A DNA stretch of 64,000 bases from Kitagawia praeruptora. Taxonomy: Eukaryota > Streptophyta > Magnoliopsida > Apiales > Apiaceae. The stretch lies in NCBI GenBank assembly GCA_037693485.1, contig CM075353.1:59700501-59764500 (forward strand), written 5' to 3'. The first letter of the stretch is position 1, and every line of letters begins with the position of its first letter. The translations under genes were made by a program, and so were the position numbers. A model generated the notes under the pieces. That model searched no databases, had not been told where the DNA came from, and was given only the letters and a program-made list of their open reading frames with translations. Positions 12,103 through 21,911 of the stretch are shown piece after piece.

Positions 12103-13383
12103 CTAAGACCTATGCCCGGTGCTTCTTTCGCTGATGACCTCTACCAGGCCCACTTCATCCAAACCAACCAAAAAACCATTTAACATAAACTGCATTAATA
12201 ATAGCCAAGCCATACAAACTTCATGGCAAGCCGCTTGACCACCTATCATGAATTGCTTTCGAACTTTGACAATATGCCCCTCATTCAGCATGCCACATTC
12301 CTTACTCACGGCGTCCTTAGCTTTCGCCCGGTATAGACCCCATCCGCATAACTCACAACAAGTCTCAATAACAGAGTCTCTAGAATCAATTGACTTTGAG
12401 CAGTCAGTTCTTCCAACATAAAATATAACCCATAACAGGTTACTATTTCTCATTTTGTACCTGTCCAACACCATGTGAACATAAATTTCCATATGAACGT
12501 GCTCAATCACCTCAGTTGTTTGAAACATACCAAAGTCCTGGTACAGATTAACCTGACCAATTGCATCTACATGTGACCCACCAGCAGTTCCTTCAAAGGA
12601 CACGATCGCGCCCCATTGTTGTGCCGAGTACTGCACCCATCTAAAACTGCAATTACTAACTTGCAACTGTCTTACAACAGCAGGTACACTAATAACCCCT
12701 CCAAAAGAAATTGGTCTCCATTCCATCCAAATAAACAAATCATCAAACAATTTATGCTCAGTGATATCCACTGACCCATTCTCCTCATCAGATACACTAA
12801 TAGCATTTATGGCCTCCTCAAATAGGAGTCCCCTATCAGATTTTAAAATGTAATCCTTATACAAAGGAAAACACTGACCAGCAATATCACAACTAAGCAT
12901 ATAACATCTCACACCATGAATTAATCTCCCACCATGGCACAATAAAACCTTACTTGCTATGTGGTATATGATATCCAGTTTCTCAAATCTTATTGGAAGT
13001 CTCTTATGAAGCAAACATACAGTCCCCTGCACACTTCTGAGAATAACTCGAGAACGTAACAGTACAGCCCTAGGGAACTCAACCTTAATCTGTCCTGAAT
13101 TGTAAACAAACGTTACAGATGCATCCTTTCTGAAGAGAATAACATTCTCCAATTGTTTCAAAAGGACGCTCCTTTGTACTTTTTCATCAAACCTCGTCAA
13201 AGTCCATCCTTCCTTTCTCTTGTTTAAAACCGCAAGAATAGAAAAACCAAATAGCAGAAACCCATAAGATGTAACACATGGGAGAGGCATCACACCAGGA
13301 ACTTGCAACATAGCATCATCTAACTCCTGGCAATCATTAATAGGAACACATTTAACATTTTGTTTAGACAAAATGCCAAACAT
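12103..13383 (-). pseudogene. LN3 ORF, C-terminal part (unknown protein)
   Basis: 426 codons open up to the LN4 target site. The segment QQWGAIVSFEGTAGGSHVDA..VNLYQDFG...VHMVLDRYKM aligns by eye with LN11 TQQWEVNLSYVGNVVGSFVDA..HVFWYKDFG...VHMVVAGYKM, with the same order and spacing. This is strong evidence that these frames encode one protein family. It has several cysteines (CCELCGWG) but no recognised finger. Function unknown. Confidence 0.7.
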
Positions 13384-13546
13384 ATGAACTCCATATCATT
13401 CACATCAATATTCTGAAAAATGAGAGTCGGTTTTTCTCTCTAGCTTCTCTCTTCTTTCTCTCTCTAAAATCTAAACAATTTCTCCACTAGATCTAAATCA
13501 TCTCTTTCTTTTCTCTCACCTAAATTTCTCTTCTTTGTTCGCTCAA

Positions 13547-14561
13547 ATGTCTCGGGAAAGGGTTTCCTTTCTGGATGACTCGTTGTTGGATTCTGAGAGA
13601 TTGAGTGTTTGCCCCTTTGTGGGTAACACTGATAGGGATGATGACTACGTGACGCAAACTCGGGAGGGGCTGGCTCTAAGCCCGAGTCCGAAAGAGGTTT
13701 CTTTCGCGAAGAATTTGGTGACATTGATACCATTGGAGCGGGGAAATCGAGTGAATGTTGCCCAGGGATCCCAAATGAGGGTGAAACTGGATAAGGATGA
13801 AGACTCGATCTTGGAATCTGGGAGATCTAGTGGTCGCCCATCTGTGGGTAACACTGATTTGAGAATGAATCCGAAGAGGGTATCTTTCTCACCGGAGGTT
13901 AGGGTTTTTTACCCTAATGAACATGATGCCCTTTCTACTGAGTTAGCTAAGGGGGAGCAGGTTGCAAAGAAGGTCACTTTCTCGCCGGAGGTGAGGGTTT
14001 ATTATTACCCTTGTTCTCCTGTTACGGATGTGGAATGTTGGATACCAGGTGATGATAATTTCTTTCTTGATTATATGCGAGGAGATGAAGCTCCTATGGA
14101 AGAATCGCAGGAGGAGGATCATGTGTGTGATGGTCATCCAGCCCGATTTATGATTAATTCGGTTGTTACTCCGTTTGAAGGAGTAAATGTTGCTTGGCGC
14201 AAGCAGAGGCAGTCTGTTTGTGATAGAGACTCCTTTGGGTCTAAGGATTTCCGAAAGAAGATGGATGTTGGTTGCTGTCCCAACACTGGGATGGATTCAA
14301 GAACTCGAAGCCCACTAAACCCCCTTTTGGTTGAAGGTAACATCTTTTACTTTATGGGAAAGTTAGCTGGCATCAAAGATTTAGGCATTGATCCTCTGAA
14401 TGTGCCTACTAAAATTTCGAATTTTATGGACTCGGTTTCTGCTAATGTTGTTAGTTATGAGGAATTAGACGTTACTTCTAGTATGTTGACCAAAGTCACA
14501 ACTGATATGGTAAATCATTCGGGTGGTCCTATTGATACGGACTCTTCTATGGTTTTGAATG
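13547..14561 (+). pseudogene. LN4 ORF, N-terminal part: repeats with RVSF/KVTF motifs
   Basis: First ATG at 13547 (MSRERVSF). About 340 codons run to the LN5 insertion. The protein is acidic/basic mixed, unlike the hydrophobic ORFs of LN1-LN3. Numbering from 13535, it holds internal repeats: LLDSERLSVCPFVGNTD (17-33) and ILESGRSSGRPSVGNTD (92-108), and KRVSFSPEVRVFYP (114-127) and KKVTFSPEVRVYYYP (145-159). The [RK]-V-x-F cores look like protein phosphatase 1 docking sites, but that motif is short and common. Just before the LN5 site lies SSMVLN. No known domain. Confidence 0.6.
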
Positions 14562-14729
14562 TTTTTTTTTTGCTAATTAAAATTTATACCACAAAGGAAC
14601 AGCATTACACAATCTGGGGCATACCCCGCGGAATCAACATTCAGAAAAATAGCTAAACAACGTTAAGCCATTTGACAATCAACAAAAGAACCAAGACCAT
14701 TACAAATTTAAAACTTAAACTTTATCTGG

Positions 14730-14872
14730 AGCTTTACTGAGGCGTCCATGCCTTAATCTTGCAAACTCTGGCCTCCTTCTTAGTATCATCATGCACAGTC
14801 ACATCACCCACAAGATCAAACAGATGACCCAAATACTGCTTGTTCCCCTGAATTGGCTCCTTTGCATTGTTT
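14730..14872 (-). pseudogene. LN5 ORF, C-terminal part
   Basis: About 46 codons (NAKEPIQGNKQYLGHLFDLVGD...) ending with TAA near 14730. GNKQYLGHLFDLVGDVTVHDD matches LN10 RGHMHYLGMLFGFADGYGIIVDD, supporting the same reading frame and family. Confidence 0.6.
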
Positions 14873-15115
14873 TTTTTTTGCTAATTAAAATTTTATACCA
14901 GAAGGAACAACTTAAACAATTCTAGGGGCATACCCCGCGAAATCAACATAAAAACAACATAGCAAATTAGAAAATACTAATTTGCAACAAGAAGCAACAT
15001 AGGAACTAGAACAACTAGTTAAAACTTCTAAAAGGATCTATGCCTGGTTCAAAAATTAGTAACACCCATCTGGCCCTTGCGTAGCATGTATGAGCAGCCC
15101 CATCCGTGGACAAAC
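14873..15115 (-). mobile_element. LN6: 243-bp 5'-truncated LINE-ended copy inside LN5
   Basis: T run, GCTAATTAAAA and hairpin at 14925-14936. Target duplication CCTTTGCATTGTTT at 14859-14872 and 15116-15129. Only the last 30 or so codons remain (GLSTDGAAHTCYARARWVLL..EPGIDPFRSFN). These match the end of LN11 (GLFTDGGAHVC, then YTRASWVLLFYEPGIDLFRSFN at 37172-37245). So LN6 comes from an LN11-like source. Confidence 0.85.
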
Positions 15116-15127
15116 CCTTTGCATTGT

Positions 15128-15462
15128 TTGGCATTCCCCTTTTTTCCTTAAAAGATTCATCATCCTTACCTCCAGTGTGAGGACTATTTTGCTGCTCAGC
15201 TGATTGAAGATCGATCCCCAAATCAATCAAATAGTCCCTCAATTGAATAATTCGACAGGTTAAGTCATGAAGCTCCACTTCCTCAATATCTCTTAGCCTA
15301 CGAGCAGAAGCACTGAATTCCCTATCACGGGACCCTTTAATCAGAGGAATTTCCAAACCCCGAGAGACAATGAACATCTTTAGCTTATCCAAGTTATGTC
15401 TCGCACCTAAGTGGCATACTTGTAAGTCAACTACAACTAGGATGAAAACTGAGGGATCGAAA
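15128..15462 (-). pseudogene. LN5 ORF, middle part
   Basis: Open segment of about 110 codons between LN7 and LN6. It contains KMFIVSRGLEIPLIKGS and IIQLRDYLIDLGIDL, continuing the repeat pattern of the N-terminal part. It ends at MPNNAK, the LN6 target. It joins in frame to the C-terminal part on the far side of LN6. Confidence 0.6.
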
Positions 15463-15630
15463 TGAGAGTCGTCTTTTCTCTCTAGCAACCAACCCTAGCC
15501 GCCATCAAATCTGAACATTATTCTACACCTTTTCTCCACCATAATCCACCTTTAATCCTTCCTAAATCCATTTTCCTCTTCTGATCCTCCACCCTTTTTC
15601 TCAATATTTCTTATAGTTATATTTTATATT

Positions 15631-17517
15631 ATGTTCTTAATTTATTCGAAGGTTATTCTAGAGTTTGATCCACCTGGGTCTCTTTCCAAAGATTCGGGTG
15701 ACTCTTTGTTCATGGGGGAGGGAGTTAAATCTTTCTTCTCTGATATGGTTTTTCACATAGCTAACTCCTTAGATAATCGTTCGTACGATTATTTTGGGAT
15801 TCTTGTGAGAGGAAGGATCTGTCTTCGGATTCTTTTGGTGAATGATGGTGTTAAAGGATCCCTTTGTCTTCCTGACAAATTTAAGAAGTTGCTGGGTTTC
15901 ATCGAAAGCAACTTTTTGTTAATTGTGAACCACAAGAAGGTCAGATTGGTTAAGTTCTATACGAATCGGCTGCAGTATAATTATGGCTGTGAGATGCTCT
16001 TCGACAAAGCTTCCGAGCTTCAGGAGAAGAATTCAGTGAATGCCCACCAGGTGTTTGTGGTATGGTTCGAGAGGAGTTACGTTTTGTACAATGATGCCAG
16101 GTTATTATTCATACCTAGGCTTAAGGAAGGGCTTGCAATGATAGCCGATACAATGATTGAGGTTACCTCCCAAGTGAGTCCTCTTTTTCTAAGGACATTC
16201 GACGAGGTCTATACCTTCAAGTTTCCACTTGAGGATATGGAGGAGCAAGCTTCGCAAATGCTAAGGCAAATGCAGAGATGTGATGTTGGCCTCATTGTGA
16301 AGGATATCAGAATGGTCCACTTTAACAGAGAGGCTCACAAAGTCATTCGAGCAGGATGGATGAATGATGTTCCAAAAATGTTTGGAGTCTATAGCCAAGG
16401 GCTGGAATCGCGAGCTGTGCCTCTTTCTTCCCTTAGAAGATTGTGGATAGTTTTGGAGATCTGTCCATTGACGGATTTCGCTGGTGTTTGCTTGCACGCT
16501 TGGACTGGCCTTGGCCATGTAGCACCTCTCTCGTGGTTGGAAGATGCGGAAAGGGGTTCCTCCTCCTTGGTCTGGTTTTCTCAGATATTTCAGATGATGG
16601 GCGTTCGAGTGTCTTCCTCGGACTTATGTCTTGGTGTCTGTTCAGGGGATTCTCTCGTGAGCCCTAGTGTAACAATTAGAGGAGATGGTATGGTTCAACT
16701 CCCTGTTTGCGGGTTTTTGAACATTAGATTTTGTGGCCTCCTCCCTTTTATGATAGAAGGGGAGGGTTTTAGCCCAGATCTGGTAAATGAAGACAAGGTG
16801 CATCTCTTGTACAACGATTCTGAGGATGCTTGCCTCGAGGATGCTGTGGTAACAGATAAGATGATTATGGCAGGAATTTCAATGCCCCTGGTATTACAAA
16901 GGAAGGTTGGGTTGAAGGCTCAGAGTGTTAGGTTCCTTGACGTTCGAGGAACCTTAATCAAAGTTGTGAAGGCATATTGTTGTATGGCTTTAAAGGTGAA
17001 GATGACTGTTTGTCAGGCTGCGAGGTTATCTATGTCTCCTGCCGACTTTCGAATAGGCCATTTGAACGGTTTAGAGAAGCTTCAAGTGAATGGCACTATT
17101 TGGGAAATGCGTGTTGGGAATAGTTTTTATCTGGATGGAGATTGCCTTTTCATGGTTATGATGTTTCAGCAGACTAATGTTGTAATAAGGGAGTCATCCT
17201 ATATTAGTTGGAAGGATCTTGTTTCTGATGTGTTCAAATTGGGTGAGGGAATTACGGTGGGATTGCACCAGTTCTCCACGCACGGGTGCAAAATTATTAT
17301 GTTACCGACAACTCTGATGGTTGTTTTGACAGATAGGACCTTTGAGCACACTTTTGTGTGTGCTTTCTCAAGGAGGATTTTGGAAGGTACTGAGCCATTT
17401 CTGGGTCAGGACCTTAGGTTCAAAATCTATGAAGTTCAGATGTTCGCTAACTTTGGTCATGAGGCAGTTTGTGAACCCGTTGTCCTCATTTTTTGGATGG
17501 GTGCCGTCAGTCTTTAA
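15631..17517 (+). pseudogene. LN7 ORF, main part (628 codons, unknown protein)
   Basis: ATG at 15631, 628 codons without a stop. KFYTNRLQYNYGCEMLF (about residue 107) matches LN13 KIYENRWQYSYGYEDEAL. NAHQVFVVWFE (about residue 136) matches LN11 NAHQVYVVCSE. Several segments are strongly hydrophobic, but I cannot define membrane helices with confidence. No catalytic motif recognised. It ends at a TAA at 17515-17517, while a second frame (17342-18079) takes over in the +1 direction. Confidence 0.7.
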
Positions 17518-18079
17518 ACGACTTAGAATGATGGATATAGACTGGTCTGTATTTTGGTCTGAGAATGGTGCAGGATTGTCTGTCCTGCTTCAGTTTGATT
17601 TCGGTTGTGTTTGTGGCTATGACGTGGGAGATTTGGTAGGGGTTTTGCGAGTGTCAAATAGTTGTGCTGTAATGCTGGGAATGAAGATGGTGCTTGTTGT
17701 GCACCAGTGGGAGATTGGATTGTGTATAAACAAAGTTCTGTCATGGTTGAGGGACATTCAGTCTCTACTCTCTTTGGTTTTAACGGATGACTTCTGCCTT
17801 TTGTGGCAATATTGGAAGGATTTCGGCCTTTGGCAACTGTTTGATTTTGTGGAAGTTGTACTCCATATGGGCTTTTTTAATCAGCTGGGGGCTGGTTCTT
17901 CTAACAAAAAGTTAGCCGGTGGTGCTTTTTTGAAGGCCAACTCTCAGGTGGATGGATGGCGTATGGATGGTTTTGTCGAATTGCGGCTGAGTCACTGCAT
18001 GGTGTATCTGCTACTTTCTATGGGCTTTGTGAGACATGTGCCTAGTCTCAAGTTTAGGTTATTTAAGGCGCCAGAATAA
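17342..18079 (+). pseudogene. LN7 ORF, frameshifted C-terminal part
   Basis: Overlaps the end of the main frame by 176 bp and continues 187 codons beyond it. FFNQLGAGS-NKKLAGGAF matches the C-terminus of LN1 (NQLGAGS-NEKLAG), so this frame is the true C-terminus and an indel at about 17400-17515 split the ORF. Together about 815 codons, the longest protein of the family here. It ends LFKAPE, TAA at 18079. Confidence 0.6.
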
Positions 18080-18249
18080 TTTTTAGCATATTTTCGTTGT
18101 TTTGTTGACGGTAAGGTGACTTACTTGTGTTTGATGTTTTTTCTTTGTTGTTCCGCTGGGCAGATTGTTACTAATCGCGCGGTATGCCCCTAGAATTGTA
18201 ATCTTTTGCTTGTGGTATAAATATTAATTAGCAAAAAAAAAAAAAAAAA

Positions 18250-18966
18250 GTTACGTCTCGCTGCCACCATAGCCTTCCTCTTCAACCCCGAGTTGTATAA
18301 GCTGTGGTCTAACAGCTCAGCAATCTCCAGCTCCTCTTCCATGTCCTCAATGACCTGGCCATCATCCCCTAATAAAACCGGAAGAGGGATTCCATTCTCC
18401 CTAATGAAGTTCCCAAGCTGCCTAATGCAGTTCAGTGCTCTACCGAGGTTTCTCAGGAGCTTGATGTCTGGCCTTGAATTCAACCCATTAATAACATCCA
18501 AATCACTTAAGTCAGCACCTCCCCAAATCAGGGGCACCTCATGCCCATTGTGGACTATGTAGTCTCTAAAGATAATGATTACATTCACAGCGATAGACAA
18601 ACGCTCCTGCATTCTTTTGATCGAGACATTCCAAAAAGGAGTCCCCTCTTTCCTTGTTGATTCAATACACACATTTTTCCCCTTGACCTCCTCATGTTCA
18701 TTTCTCGCAACTGGGTTAGATCCCTCCCCTTGTGTTAACTCAGTGACCCTATTGTCATTAATAGAAGCCCCCTCGCTGACCATTTCATTGGGGTTAATAA
18801 GTGTGTCTTTAAAACCCACTCGAGTCACATCGGCACTTGGAATTTTGGGTGAGGATGCGGAAATAACATCCTCCTCATTCATTACCGAATCTGTACTAGA
18901 AACAATAGAATCCGAGGATTCCTCAACCAAGATAGGCTGGATATCATTAAAAGAACTCGGCTTCAT
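18250..18966 (-). pseudogene. LN5 ORF, N-terminal part: repeated FIxxNGxxxPxLLG units
   Basis: About 239 codons from ATG 18966 (MKPSSFND) to the LN7 insertion. A Ser/Glu-rich N-terminus is followed by two related units: FRDYIVHNGHEVPLIWGG and LGNFIRENGIPLPVLLGDD. A third and fourth unit lie beyond LN7 (KMFIVSRGLEIPLIKGS, LRDYLIDLGIDL). LN10 carries the same units in the same order. The autonomous LN9 ORF has one similar unit near its N-terminus (VSAYLEANGLSLAEM). It may therefore derive from the N-terminal region of the LINE protein. Function unknown. Confidence 0.65.
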
Positions 18967-19145
18967 TTTCTTATGAGAAGAGAAAAACTTACCGGAAATT
19001 GATTAGGAAGGGGTGTATAGAACTGATGACGAAATTGATTAGATTTAGCGGAAAGACGGCTACAGAGGTTGCAAGAGAGAAGGAGGAGTTTCTCTCTCTA
19101 GACTCTCATTTTTACGGTTAATACTTAGTTTGGTTTTGAATGTTT

Positions 19146-19651
19146 ATGATGTGGACTCTTCTATGGTTTTGAATGCTTGAAATGGTGGTCCTAGTGGTAC
19201 GGTTTCTTCTATGGATTCTGCCGTCAAGGCGGATGGTTTGATCTTGGGAAGGCTTCCTCCTGACTTGGATACCACCTGTCATGGACCCCATGGTACAAGT
19301 GGTGGTCTTTTTGAGAATCATGGGGTGGATTACTCTGCCGTTAAGGTTGTTGGTAAGGGTTCTGCTAAAAATTACAATGGTGTTATTGGTAATGGTTGTA
19401 CTGGTAATGTTGTAGGCAACGTTATTGGTGGAATACCGCCATGGGAGCCTGATCTGCTGCGTTTTAGCTCAGCGAATGTTATTGTTTTAGCAATTTCCAA
19501 GGATGCGGTTGAAGTTGGAGTGGGCGTTGGGCTCAGTCGTTTTGAAAGGAGCGGTGCCCCTGCCGTTTATGATTTCGAGATGGGATGTTTCTCAGGCTTC
19601 AAGCATTGTCTTGATGGAGTCAATAGAAGGTATTGGTGTTACCTTTCGTAG
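19146..19651 (+). pseudogene. LN4 ORF, C-terminal part
   Basis: Resumes LN4 after LN5. The frame first repeats DSSMVLN and meets a TGA, then stays open for about 155 codons (from 19211 MDSAVKADGL) to 19651. It is Gly/Val-rich (NGVIGNGCTGNVVGNVIGG). A copy of the GGP..T.SSM unit also occurs before the LN5 site. No domain recognised; the in-frame TGA near 19178 suggests decay. Confidence 0.5.
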
Positions 19652-19873
19652 TTTACTCAGTTGCACTTTCGTAGTGCTTGTATTGGGTTCAATTTAGGAT
19701 TGGTGGAGGCACCAGATTAAGTTTGTAATAGGCTTAGTTCTATGTTTGTTGATTGTCAAATGACTTAATGTTGTTTGGCTTTGTTGTCTGAATGTTGATT
19801 TGCGGGGTATACCCCCAAAATTGTGTAAGTTGTTCCTTCTTGGTATAAAATCTTAATTAGCAAAAAAAAAAAA

Positions 19874-20474
19874 ATGCCAAACATATGGTGCTCACCATAG
19901 TGCAGATTGATGCAGAACTCCCCTTCACATTCAAAGGATGTCCCGCGATATAATACCTCCACAAAACAGACTCAACATCGAAGAAAGCGGCAAAAGCCCT
20001 GTCAGAGGACACAAGACCAACAGAAACCCCTATGAGCCAACGATTAATCAGAGCAATCAGTTGCTCCCACAGGCCACCTGAAGTGCGACCCTCACCTTGC
20101 ATAAATCGGTTACAGGATCGAATAGAACACAGAGTGCTCTCAACATGAATGAATCCTCCAAACAAAGCTTCGACACAACCATCGTGCCTAAGAACAAAGC
20201 AATCTCCATCAATCAACTTCTCAATTCTTGATTGAGACAAATCATCAAACACAAGACCCACAGTCTTAAACGCTAGCTTTCCATTAGTAACGCCACAATC
20301 CTTCTTCCATTTGAAACAACTGATGACAATACATCCATCAATCTTGCTCATAACACCATCAAACTGGACATAACCGTCCACTCTGATTCTTGCACAGCAG
20401 ATGAGACGCATCCCGCACCATGAGCGAACCCAAGTCACTATCTTTTCCAGAAAATTCAACAGAGACGACGCCAT
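19874..20474 (-). pseudogene. LN3 ORF, N-terminal part (unknown protein)
   Basis: About 200 codons from ATG 20474 (MASSLLNFLEK) to the LN4 insertion. The frame in which it reaches the LN4 target differs by one base from the frame of the C-terminal part. An indel near 19920-19960 therefore broke the frame; the alternative frame there (ECEGEFCINLHYGEHHMFG) joins directly to the C-terminal part. No known domain. Confidence 0.6.
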
Positions 20475-20516
20475 TGAACTCCCCTGCTCACTACTTGTCC
20501 TTTTTCCTCCCTAGTA

Positions 20517-20807
20517 ATGAGAGTCATTCCCTTTCCACTCCATGCGGTGGCTTGCTGGCAGCGGGGTGATTTCTTTCGATGTTCTCTTAATGCAAAGCTT
20601 AAGGCCATTGCTGGTACTTACCTGACGACATGTGTTTACAGTTTGTGGAAGGAGAGAAATTTTAGAAGCCATAATACTGGCCCAGGACATCCCTCTACCG
20701 TGCTCATTTCGAACGTAAAAGCCATTGTGAAGGAAAAACTTTGTACTTGTTCTTCCTTTAAAAAATGGGCCCGAGAAGACCCAACCCTTGTTCTTATGTT
20801 GTTCTAG
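20517..20807 (+). pseudogene. LN8 fused remnant of LINE RT C-terminal end
   Basis: 96-codon frame from the terminal ATG. WQRGDFF...KLKAIAGTYLTTCVYSLWKERNFRSHN matches LN9 WQQGDFF...KLKAIAGVYLTTCIYSVWKERNYRVHN. Only the region after the zf-RVT finger is present, so no enzyme activity is possible. The in-frame join to ATGAGAGTC may be chance. Confidence 0.75.
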
Positions 20808-20993
20808 TTCATTTGCTGTAGTTGTTGTTTTCCTCCAGGTCTTGTGGACCGTGGCTTGTTGACTGCTAGTTTTCTAGCTTTTTTCTCCATGTTGTTCTGT
20901 TAGGCAGATGTATTATTTATCTCGGGGTATGCCCCTAGAGATGTAATCATTTTCCGTTGGTATAAAAATTTAATTAGCAAAAAGAAAAAAAAA
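20517..20993 (+). mobile_element. LN8: short LINE derivative, 5' end fused to RT C-terminus
   Basis: Begins ATGAGAGTCATTCC, then jumps within 50 bp to the last about 80 codons of the autonomous LINE frame, followed by the normal 3' UTR, hairpin (20924-20935) and TTTAATTAGC plus A-rich tail. Length about 477 bp. Internal deletion of about 5 kb relative to LN9/LN14. Inserted in the LN3 leader; no clear target duplication found. Confidence 0.75.
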
Positions 20994-21242
20994 GAGGAGA
21001 CCCACGAGATGAAACCCATCTCAAACCCAGAAATAACCATGAAAATACGCTTAAATTTATATATTATATAAGAAATTTGGTGTTTTAAGTGTGAGATTTG
21101 AAGAGGGAGGTGAATTTAGGAAGGAAATATATAGATCTGATGAGATAATTGATTAGAAATGGTTGAATTTAGTGGCGGCTAGGGTTTAAAGCTAGAGAGA
21201 AAAAGACGACTCTCATTTCAAGTCTGAAGGTAGGAATACGAG

Positions 21243-21608
21243 AGTCCAACTTGAAAACCAATCAAAAACCCAATCCATATAGGAAATTATATAAAAATCT
21301 ACTCTGAATAGGAAATTACATAAAAACCAAATCCAACTAGAAAATAAAATCCTATGTGTTTAAAACAAGAAAAACCCTTTCAAGTGAAAGGTAAAAACTT
21401 GCAAGCCAAAAATCTACTTAATAAATATATAGTAATCAGCCAATTAATTCTCACGGATAACAATGAATATAGATAAGTTGAAAGCCACGCTTGTCTCCAT
21501 GAGAACAAGTCCATAATGCTCCTGCATCATTCTCCTCTTCTTCGAAAACAATTGTCCTCAATTGAACAATAAACACATATGAAGATCTTGATGTTGTGCT
21601 CCGCATCA
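21243..21608 (-). repeat. Gyp-K left (3') LTR, second part
   Basis: Resumes with GAGTCCAACTTGAAAACC and ends GTTGTGCTCCGCATCA, matching the right LTR at 30296-30668. A few differences from the right copy (for example a missing AAATCAGC near 21510) show moderate age. Confidence 0.9.
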
Positions 21609-21622
21609 TTCTCCTCTCCTTT
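21609..21622 (-). other. Gyp-K polypurine tract
   Basis: On the minus strand AAAGGAGAGGAGAA abuts the 3' LTR start, as expected for the plus-strand primer. Confidence 0.7.
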
Positions 21623-21897
21623 GAAAAAAACTCTTCCACGAGTTTTGTAGAATCGAAGAATCAACATACCACAATGGGACATATTATAAAACTTGAGAAC
21701 TTTATACTTTAGCACCATGAGGAACACTTTGGGAACAAAAAACTTTGAAGTTGTATCAGTTCCTAACAAGCCGTCCACACCTAGAAAATCAAAGGACCTC
21801 TTTTCTTGAACAAAATCTGCTCCAACACCACTAGAATCACATTCTAATTCAAGAGGATCAAAAAAATCTGGTATAACTACCGTAGAAGTAATGAACA
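21609..21897 (-). pseudogene. Gyp-K gag C-terminal tail
   Basis: Open minus-strand frame of about 90 codons running into the LTR, with FFDPLELE, SFDFLGVDGLLGTDTTSKFFVPKVFLM and GENDAEH. It continues the frame that ends at 27551 on the other side of LN9 (LEQADLG, then the residues next to the LN9 target site). In the intact element it directly followed gag, with no pol between. I recognise no domain in it; it resembles the last residues of a gypsy polyprotein, so it may mark a gag-to-end internal deletion. Confidence 0.55.
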
Positions 21898-21911
21898 AGT
21901 TACCAAGATCC

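Larger units (their letters stand above)
15462..18249 (+). mobile_element. LN7: LINE-ended element inside LN5
   Basis: Plus strand. ATGAGAGTCG at 15462-15471, leader with AGCCGCCATC, ORF, then 3' end ATTAATTAGC plus a 17-A tail ending at 18249. The hairpin position (18179-18190) reads GCGGTATGCCCC, so one stem pair is lost. I find no target duplication: left flank GGGATCG, right flank GTTACGTCTCG. It lies in the open frame of LN5, so insertion with a small deletion is likely. About 2.8 kb, the longest non-autonomous copy. Confidence 0.8.
14562..19131 (-). mobile_element. LN5: LINE-ended element, inside LN4
   Basis: Minus strand; 3' T run and GCTAATTAAAA at 14562, hairpin 14616-14627. The 5' leader ends GACTCTCAT at 19101-19109. 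Target duplication GGTTTTGAATGTTT at 14551-14564 and 19132-19145. A longer 23-bp match (14539-14561 and 19153-19175) is an alternative reading caused by a repeat in LN4. LN6 and LN7 sit inside. Net length about 1.5 kb. Confidence 0.75.
13387..19871 (+). mobile_element. LN4: LINE-ended element with repeat-bearing ORF, inside LN3
   Basis: Plus strand. Target duplication AAATGCCAAACATATG at 13371-13386 and 19872-19887. 33 bp of extra 5' sequence precede ATGAGAGTCG at 13420-13429. The 3' end at about 19860 has the variant hairpin GGGGTATACCCC (19804-19815) and TCTTAATTAGC plus A run. It is interrupted by LN5. Net length about 1.9 kb. Confidence 0.85.
11950..21242 (-). mobile_element. LN3: LINE-ended element with LN4-LN8 nested inside
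   Basis: Minus-strand copy; 3' T run and GCTAATTAAAA at 11950, hairpin at 12004-12015. The 5' leader at 20990-21216 ends with CGACTCTCAT (21207-21216), then about 25 bp of extra sequence. Target duplication GAGTCCAACTT at 11939-11949 and 21243-21253, the same target as LN1. LN4 (13387-19871) and LN8 (about 20517-20993) are inserted. Net length about 2.3 kb. Confidence 0.8.

Noticed and set aside
14539..19175. 23-bp target duplication for LN5
   Set aside because: A repeat inside LN4 explains the extra match; the 14-bp GGTTTTGAATGTTT pair is the simpler duplication.
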